From Acanthochromis polyacanthus (taxonomy: Eukaryota > Chordata > Actinopteri > Pomacentridae), in the NCBI RefSeq assembly GCF_021347895.1, contig NC_067119.1, forward strand, positions 2,926,534 to 2,990,533: 64,000 nt of DNA. Direction: 5' to 3'. Positions 56,320-64,000 of the stretch are shown one piece after another. The notes below the pieces were generated by a model, which saw only the letters and a list, made by a program, of their open reading frames with translations, was not told the origin of the DNA and did not search any database. The number at the start of each line of letters is the position of its first letter. The stretch's first letter is position 1. The position numbers and the translations under genes are program-made.

Positions 56320-57910
56320 GAGCCTGGTGGAGCCGCTCCGACTCCAAGGATCCGTCCACGAGCACCGCTGCAGCTTTAATGCAGGCGGCCATGTTAGCGG
56401 CGGCGGCGGCTCTAAAGCGACTCAGTGAGCAGAGGAAACGTCTGAACGGACTCAAACTGATCGTCTTCTGTGTCCGACTTTGTGTTTGCTGAACAGCTAG
56501 CTAGGTAGCTAATCAGGAGGCGGTTTAGAATCTGAATTTTCCGGTGAATCTGACACTGATTTTGTTCGTCCAGCGCCGATGAGAAGCTTCAGAAATGTGG
56601 CTGATGTTGCTCTGAGTCCGATGTTTGAACCAAAACCAACAAATAACGTGTTGTGATGTTTCAAAAAACATTTACTGTAATCAACTTTATTAAGCAGGAA
56701 TAAGGTTCACTGACGTCAAGAACCTTTTCACAGCTGAAAAAGAATACTGAGAAAGTTCCACAAAGTTCTAAAGAAGTTTGCAGTCTTGTTTTTGTTCCCA
56801 GAATGTTCTTGAAATATTTCTGTAATGTTGCATTGAGAACGTTCTATTCATTGTACAGAAGAATGTTCTCAACAGCAACGTCCTCAGAACATCGCAGGCC
56901 AAAACGTTCCACCTTTGTCTATATTCTACACATTTTTTGAACTTTGACTGGGGAACGTTCTTCTGTTCTTGCGATCTGTCGATGTTCTCCAAACATTCTC
57001 TGAAGGTTAAAACATTCTGTTTTAGTTCCATTTTAACTTCAACGGAACGTATATCCTTACAACGTTCCTTGAACAATGGATTAAAGTGTTAAATTCCCAA
57101 CTTGTATACAACATGTTCCCCAATGTGGGAATGTTTCCTGCTTTAAATTAAGGTTAACAGTGTGTTAAAGTTATGTAAAATCACAAAAATATGAGGAAGA
57201 AGTTATCACTGATGAAGCAGCGCTGCATAAAGATTATTTGAATTTATTCAATGAAATCAGCTCTTTCAGATTTTCAGGTAACAGGAATTAAAAAGACTAA
57301 CTTCCTGTCTGTTATAGATCTGTAAATATGATGGAAATCAAACGACAGACCCAAGAGCTGAAGGTTTGACTCCATAATTTATTAAAAAATGGAGCCAATA
57401 AGCGATTTTTTTGTTTTAAAAACGTCTAAAAGTTACAGCACTGTCGCACCGTTTCTTCATTATAGTCAACACACCGTGGATTCTCCAGAGTCCATCTGTT
57501 TGAGGAGACTTTTTATAAAATAGTTTTTGAGCTAAATGCAGTTTAAAATGACCGTAGCTTCTCCAAATGTCCTCCAGTTTTCTATTGCTTCATCAGGACT
57601 CTTTAGTGTCGTATTTGCAGACGGTTTAGTTTTGTTTTTCTAGACCAGCATGAAGTTTGACTTGTAACACGTGATTAGTGTGGTAAAAGATCATATTTTG
57701 GTTCAGACTGTGATCTTTTCTCAGCTTAACTGAAAAATTTTGATGCCTAAACTTCTCTGAGACGCCGGTATCTTCAACACAACTGCAGATTTTGATGCCC
57801 TGAGATTGAAAACAGGTTGGAACCAGAGCAGCAGATGTCTGGAGTCATTACAAATGAGAAATTAAAGGGGACAAAACTGTATTTCAGTCAATAAAAAGAT
57901 GCCTTGTGTC
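56320..57910 (+). other. fam163b: Probable fam163b 3' UTR
   Basis: From the stop to the candidate AATAAA at 57890-57895. 56740-57080 carries a diverged GAACGTTCT-type repeat. The extent is a guess from the hexamer only. Confidence 0.3.
57890..57895 (+). terminator. fam163b: Candidate poly(A) signal of fam163b
   Basis: AATAAA followed by ordinary sequence; other hexamers may exist, so low certainty. Confidence 0.25.
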
Positions 57911-58079
57911 GGACAAAAAGGGTTGCAAGAAAGACACAACTCTCAGATTTGATAAAAACACTCCAAAACATCAATTTAAGACTATTTTTTTAAAGAATTT
58001 TTGCTCTTCAAAATGACATTTCCAGCGTCTAAACGGCTACATGGCAGCCAAAGGGTAGAATCCTTTAAGGTGTTTTGAT

Positions 58080-59040
58080 TCTTGAGGGTTTTATGTCTAT
58101 TTGAAGTCTTTTTTCAGTCTTTGTTAGTTTCTTTTCAGTCTTTAGTCTCTGTTTCTGTCATTAAGTCTTTTATAGTTTCTGTAGGGTCCTTTCTTAAGAC
58201 TCTTTTGAGATTTGACTCTTTTATTCTCCATCAAGTCTGTTTAAAGTCCTTTGATGCATCTGTCAAGTCTTTGTAGTTTCATTTAAGTCTGTTTGAGTTT
58301 CTGTTACATATTTTTTTAGGGTTTGTGTCTATTTTGAGTCTTTCTTAATCTTTCTTAGTTGCTTTTCGCTCTTTTTTTCGTCTCCTTAGAGTCTTGTATC
58401 TTTTGTCTTCTTTAAATTTCTTTTGAGTCTATTTTAACCTCTTTGAAGTCTGTTTTTAGTCTATTATTAGACTCTTTAGTCTCTCTTTAGTTTCTGTAGG
58501 GTCTTGTATCTAGTTTCTTTTGAGTCTCAAATCTTTTTTAGTCTCTATCAAGTCTTCTCTTTAGTCTTCAGAGTCCTGCATCTGTTTAAAATCTTTTCTC
58601 AGCCCTTTTCAAGTGTTTTAGGTCCCATTTGAATGTTTTTTAGTCTCTGTTACTCTTTTTAGGGTTTGTGTCTTTTTTTAGTCTTTTTGAGTCTCTTCCA
58701 GTTGTAATATCCATCACAGTTCCTCTTCACAGCTTCAGATGGATGTTATTTCTGTAAAAACGTTGTTGGTTTTGTTCTTTTCAAGGGGTTTGCTTGTTTC
58801 TTTTGAGTCTCTTCAGATTCTCACATCATTTCAAGTCTTTTCAGACTCTTTCAGTTTTTTTTTGTCTTTTTTCAGTCTTGAGTCTTTTTTAGTCTCATTT
58901 AAGTCTTTTTATAGCCCATTTCCATCCTTTTAGCCTCAGTCTGAGTCTTATTCCAGCGTTTTGTGTCTTTTTAAGTCTCCTTTATGTCTCTTTTGAGTCA
59001 TAATATTAGTCAAAGTCGTCCTTCACTGCTTCAGATGGAT
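58080..59040 (+). repeat. Degenerate TTTTGAGTCTTTTTAGTCTC repeat
   Basis: T-rich diverged units. A 60-80-bp block with CTTCAGATGGATGTT occurs twice, at about 58732 and 59030. The related block 60250-60690 continues after the next element. Confidence 0.7.
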
Positions 59041-59505
59041 GTTGTTTCTGTAAACACATTGTTGGTTTTGTTTTTTTCAGGGGACTTGTTGAGAAAACTA
59101 AAAGTAGAGCAACACCAGCCTTGTTCTTGAAGCTCAGAATCAGACTTCTGGAGATGAACTGTAGGTAGAAACAGCAGCTTCTGAGTAGAAACTAACTTTT
59201 CAGTTCTAGTTTTAAACCAGCAGAGTCGGACTTTGTTCCAGTGCTGCAGTTTCTGTATCTGTGGGTCCTGTGACGGTATATTAACCACACGTCTTCACGT
59301 TAAGCAGATTTAAACCATATCGGTGAATGCTCCCATGTTAAACTGCACAGATTGTCCGCTAGCTGTCACATTTATCTCCCTCACAGTGGAATCCTTCACT
59401 GAACACCACGTAAACTGTTTTCTGTTCGGTATCTGCTTCCTGCTGAACCTGAGCAGCTGTTTTCACTCATCCAACCTGATTTCAGCTCATTTTATCTCCA
59501 CTCTG

Positions 59506-60126
59506 AGGCCCCATCCACACGAAGACAAAACGCTTAACAGTTTCAAAAACGATCGCCATAAAGACGAAGGCGTCTCAGAAAATGTGTGCGTCTACATGAA
59601 TGACCTCGATACGCATGGAAACGCTGTAAAACACGTGCCAGACCTCTAGGGGCGCTGTAGCGATATGACGGAAACACGCGCAAACAGAAGAAAAAACAGT
59701 GGGCATGCGCACTTGCGGCAAAAGTTGTAAACGGAGACCAAGCCGGGAAGCATGAGTGGGCAACGTGGGCAAGCTACTACGTTAGTCTGGACGGACGATG
59801 AGGTTGAACTCTTGCTTCGGGTGTCACCGGATTATAAAGCACATTTGCTACACTGTACGCCACCATTGTTGTTGTCGTTGCCGCGTGTGGCGCATGCGTG
59901 TCAATGAAGATACGAAACTATGACGCAAGCGTATCTGAAAAGTAGCGGAGAGCCAGTAAACACGGAGCTGCGTAAACGCAGTTTCAAAATCTGTCCACTC
60001 TGGAACCTGGTTTCAAAAATGATCGTTTACAGACCCCCAAAACGCCGTCTTCGTGTGGATGATACGCAGATTCGGCAAGAAACTTATGTGTTTAGACCTC
60101 GGTTTGTCTTCGTGTGGACGGGGCCT
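59506..60126 (+). mobile_element. Non-autonomous DNA transposon with Myb/SANT-like fragment
   Basis: Ends GGCCCCATCCACACGAAGAC and GTCTTCGTGTGGACGGGGCC are near-perfect inverted repeats, and CTGAG is present on both sides (possible 4-5-bp target duplication). Inside, 59752-59907 encodes 51 residues starting M-S-G-Q-R-G and containing V-W-T-D-D-E-V-E-L-L-L-R-V, like the N-terminus of Myb/SANT-type proteins of DNA transposons. The remainder of the gene is deleted. GC-richer than its surroundings. Confidence 0.75.
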
Positions 60127-63100
60127 GAGTCGAGCTGTGATCAGCTGAACAAAGTGGAAACAGCTGAGCAGGTAGCTCACCTGTGTATGACGACAAACAC
60201 TTCACCTCCTCTTCTGTTGATTTATTACAGCTTACGGTGACTTCTCAGTCTCGTTTAAATATTCTTTGTCCCTTTAGAATCTTTTTTAGTCTGTGTTAGT
60301 TTCTTTCAAGTCTTTTTTGTCTCTTTGGTGTCTTTTTTAAGTCTCTGAGTCTGTTTTGAGTCTTTTTTTAGTCTCTATCAAGTCTTATGTCTCTTTGGTC
60401 TTGTGTTTTTTAAGTGTCTTTAATTTCTTTCGAGTCCTTTTTAGTTTCATTTGAGTGCTATTTTAGTCTCTATTTGTCTCTTTAAAATATGTTTTAGTCT
60501 CTTTTGAGTCTGTTTTTTCACCTCATTTTAGTATTTTTTTAGTCTCATTTGAGTCTTTTCAGTCTCATTTAAGTCTCTTCATCATTTTAACGTCTTTCTT
60601 CAGTGTCTTGCAAGTCCTTTTTTGTCTCCAAGTCTTTTTAGTCTCATTTGAGTCTTATTTAGTCTCTTTAGAGTCTTGCATCTTTTTAACATCTGCGACT
60701 ATAAAGTGCACATGTAGTTGCAGCAAAAACACACTTCTCCTCTAACGATATGTTAAAATGATTAAAGATCTGTGACATATTTTATAAAGACAGAAACGGC
60801 AGTGAAACGTACCAGATGTTGCTCGTAATATGACATTTTCTCATTCTGTCTTGTAGATCTGTGCATCTGAGGAGCTGTTTTAACATTTAATAGCTGAATT
60901 TGATGATGCAGAATAAAAAATTTTACCGTCACACAATTATCTGTGATGTCAGTAACAGAATAACGTCTGCAGGTATTTCGAACATCATTATAACGTCTGA
61001 TTTGTTGAAACTTTGCTAGAAGTTGGTCCTCAGGTCGCTCTGAATGGAGGTAAAACGGTTTACAGTGTTTACAGTTGCAACTTTATGTTAAAAGCGAGCT
61101 GTCTTGTGCAGCTTCTGATGCAACTACACATTTCTGCAGCATCATTTAGCATTGAGTGAACAGTTCATGAAATCTACAACATCGCTTTGATTAGTTGCAA
61201 CTTTTTTGTTTAAGATATTGTTAAAAGTCATGTCGATATCTGTATTGAGAAACATTAAGCCATTTATCCTTGAAGAGTATTTAAAATGTCCTTTTTAAGG
61301 AGAAAGAAAGAACCGATTTTTGTCTAAATGTCCAGTAAAGTTGTGAAAATATCTCGCCATATACACACATCACAAAGAAGAAACAGGCGATATGCTGAAA
61401 CTTTAGGTGTTCTCCAACATCAGCAAAAAAAAACCAAAAACAATACAACCCTTCCTGCACCTGATTGGTCAAACGCTTGACTTGTTGGTAATTACAAACC
61501 CGAAGGAAGTTCACTGAAATGTGAAGCATTTGAGGAGAGAAATAACTTGTGCAGCTGTTGCATTCATCTTTATTTTACGTTGACTATGGTTAGTTTAAAG
61601 GTTTTTCAAGAGTTTCTATAGATGGTGAGTTGTTCTGGACGCCCCTGATTTGCATGAAGTAGCCCAAACTTGAACTTTATGCAAATGTAATGGAACTGTT
61701 TGCTTAGAGAACAGGAAGCGTGGGGCTGTTGGATGTTAACATGAAAACCAAGACCGTCATGTACAGCTGAGGTGAGCAGTGAAGGACCACGGATTGTGTT
61801 TAAACGTGAATGACACAAAATGGTGGAAAACGCTGCTGCCATCTCGCACAGGTGACCTCATCTGCAACCACAGCGTTTCCTGTAGTCACCAAATGGTCGG
61901 AGATGTGGTGTCGAGGTCCAACTGTCTAGAGAACCCCAATGTGAGCAAACACCTCATGAACTTCTCCACAGACATTTTCTAGATAATAATTATGAGCAAC
62001 TGCTAGCTGTCTCGCTAGCTACATAGCAGCTACGAGATTGGTTTTGCTTGGTGTTGAGGATCCATTCATTCATCCTGTATGTAAAGATGTTTGGACTCTT
62101 CATGGCATCTTCCCGAACAGTGAATTTACAGCACAGTGTGGTGATTCCACTTAACTCCCAGTTATTCCAAAAAATGAGTAAAATGGTGGAGTTTGAGCAG
62201 AGTTGAGGCGGGACATGGACTCTCCGTTCAAGTTGTTTGCCTCCAATCTGATCTAAGTCATTCAATATTTAACACCTAGGTCCAAATCTGATACCTTTTT
62301 CCTACATGATATGCAGTTTAAGTACATTAAAGTTATTCAAATTAATCCTCATTTCTGCATCTAAGCTAAGCAAGGTTCTCGATGTTCTGTAGGTAGTTAT
62401 TAAGCTAAAGTTCCAGAAGGAAACTTTCTGAAATTTAGCGTAAGAGGGTGAATGTAGTGTTGGAGGATAAATGCAGAGTTAGAGGGAAGGATGTACTTAG
62501 GCTCCGCAAGCCCAAAAAGGGGGGAAAACCTGTTTTCTCTACATGTATGTCAGTAAATGTATTGCAGATCAGCTGTAGTACCTGGTTGTTCCACCAGATG
62601 GAGCCTCTTACTGTTTAATACTATAGAGACCAGAGGAGGTATCACTTAGAATACAGGAAGTCCATGTTGGCAAACATAGAGCATTGTGGGAGTTTAGCTT
62701 GTAGAGGGGCACCATGACAAAGACTTCTGAGTCGCTTAATGACCTCTGACCAAAACCAATGTGTTATTACAACAACACTTTGGTGTTAATTCTTCGTCAA
62801 GCAAAAAATTTATAGAGCTTTGGTTTGAATCCCCAATGTCCTGCCACAAACTGTGTTCTCCCTGTATGACAGCTGATGTAAATGACAGATAGGACAGATA
62901 TTCATCACTTAAAAACACCCCGATTGATCCTGAATCTAATTTTGAGATCATCATTTCTTCAAACAATTAAGAAATTCTGAACTCTATTTAAGTGAATATC
63001 AAAATTCTTCCCAGTCAAGTCAGCTGTAGAGATCAAAAGTGCTTTTAGAACCAGGATGTAAATATGTTTATTTCTGCTGTATAGTTGGTCATTTTAACAT

Positions 63101-63849
63101 TAAGGTCTATGGGGATTGACTCGCATTTAGAACCAGCCTCTAGTGGATATTTGAGGAACTGCAGCTTTTGGAGCTTCCTTATTCTTCAGCCCCAGGTGTT
63201 GTCATTTGGGTACAATACCTGCACTACTAGACTATATAGTACACCAGAAAAATACACAGTACATCCCAGTATGTAGTATGTCAAATGCAGTGTGTCAGGA
63301 AACCAGAACTATTCTGAGAGTATAAACGAGGTTGAGTCACCAAGAAAACCCAGACAGATTGTGCATTTATGAGCAAGACAGTCAAAGCTTCAGGCGCCGT
63401 ATTATGACCAAGTCCAAGTAGTACATATACTCAACGTACTGGAAGGAAAAAGAGAAAATTGGAGATTTGGCCACTGGTTGCAAACGACGTCATCAGTGCA
63501 GGAAGGCAGCAGCGGATTCCAGGATATTTTAGTTTCATTTCCGTAGTGCTGCCATCTTTATAGACAGTATGTCATGGGAAAAAAATAACACACCAACAAA
63601 AAAACAAGCCACTTTCTCAGAGCATGCAGGATAAAAAATTGTGTTTGTTTTATTGGATTTACTAATCTTGGGCTTGAAGGTGTTACTTCAGAGACCAAAA
63701 TAAATTGTTTTATTCCTCTTTGTTGAACAACTTTCACTTTAACTGTTTTTTCAGCAGTGTTTTGCCTTTTTTTATTACTTATTTAAGTGATGAGACGTAG
63801 AATTTCACAGACAATGAAGATTTTATCTGCAATATTGAGAATTTTGATT
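60127..63849. other. Gene-free stretch
   Basis: 60250-60690 is the TTTAGTCTCTTTTGAGTC repeat. 60690-63080 has no recognised gene or element. 63095-63170 (GTCTATGGGGATTGACTCGC, GAGGAACTGCAGCTTTTGG) resembles a high-copy teleost repeat that I recall without a class. Confidence 0.45.
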
Positions 63850-63851
63850 TA

Positions 63852-64000
63852 CAGTAGGTACAGAAAGTATTCAGACCCCTTGAAATTTTTCACTCTGTCA
63901 TTGCAGCCATTTGCCAAAATCAAAAAAAGTTAATTTTATTTCTCATTAATGTACACTCAGCACCCCATCTTGACAGAAAAAAACAGAAATGTAGAAATTT
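63852..64000. mobile_element. Terminus of a Tc1-like element, cut by the window end
   Basis: TA at 63850-63851, then CAGTAGGTACAGAAAGTATT and CAGACCCCTTGAAATTTTTC, a familiar teleost Tc1 terminal repeat. The rest lies outside. Confidence 0.75.

Overview
The window is vertebrate nuclear DNA, almost certainly from a teleost (probably percomorph) fish. The evidence is two spliced vertebrate genes with GT-AG introns, a young Tc1 transposon with a DDE transposase, a tRNA-derived SINE, piggyBac-like TTAA elements, and a very heavy load of minisatellites. There are no bacterial features: no operons, ribosome-binding sites or CRISPR.

Gene 1 (48-31802, + strand) is adamtsl2, a secreted ADAMTS-like extracellular-matrix glycoprotein. 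I could follow 18 coding exons from the signal-peptide methionine to the PLAC-domain stop. The exon phases fit at every junction and the coding sum is 2829 nt (942 residues), close to the mammalian protein. The 5' UTR exon lies left of the window. The order is signal peptide, TSP1-1, cysteine-rich segment, spacer, N-glycan-rich linker, TSP1-2 to TSP1-7, PLAC. Gene 2 (55051-56319, + strand, two coding exons) is fam163b, a small single-pass membrane protein. Its likely CpG-rich promoter and non-coding first exon lie near 48.57-49.19 kb. The family is adjacent to ADAMTSL2 in mammals as well, as I recall it.

Layout: 0-12 kb, adamtsl2 5' half, with introns holding fold-back and MITE-type elements (one nested pair). 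12-31.8 kb, adamtsl2 3' half, where introns 10, 11, 12 and 17 are largely tandem arrays lying against exon boundaries. 31.8-48.5 kb, probable 3' UTR, then gene-free DNA with a 1.9-kb CpG-rich 19-bp array, fold-back elements and a large 29-bp minisatellite. 48.5-58 kb, fam163b. 58-64 kb, gene-free repeat-rich DNA ending inside another Tc1-like terminus.

Two observations stand out. First, in adamtsl2 three intronic minisatellites have a repeat unit that contains a copy of the neighbouring exon-intron junction: donor side of intron 10, acceptor side of intron 12, acceptor side of intron 17. Two more start within about ten bases of a donor (introns 11 and 17). The true splice sites therefore sit beside about 19, 183 and 13 decoy sites. 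Nearly all decoys would bring an in-frame stop into the message; the first decoy donor of intron 10 instead adds six codons in frame. Second, a 29-bp minisatellite present at five places is recognisably the DNA for the V-K-H-G-G-G-S-I-M motif of Tc1-type transposases, and one array starts where a transposase relic reaches that motif. Both point to tandem arrays founded on functional sequence. All of this is from reading alone; no alignment, splice-site score or database search was run.
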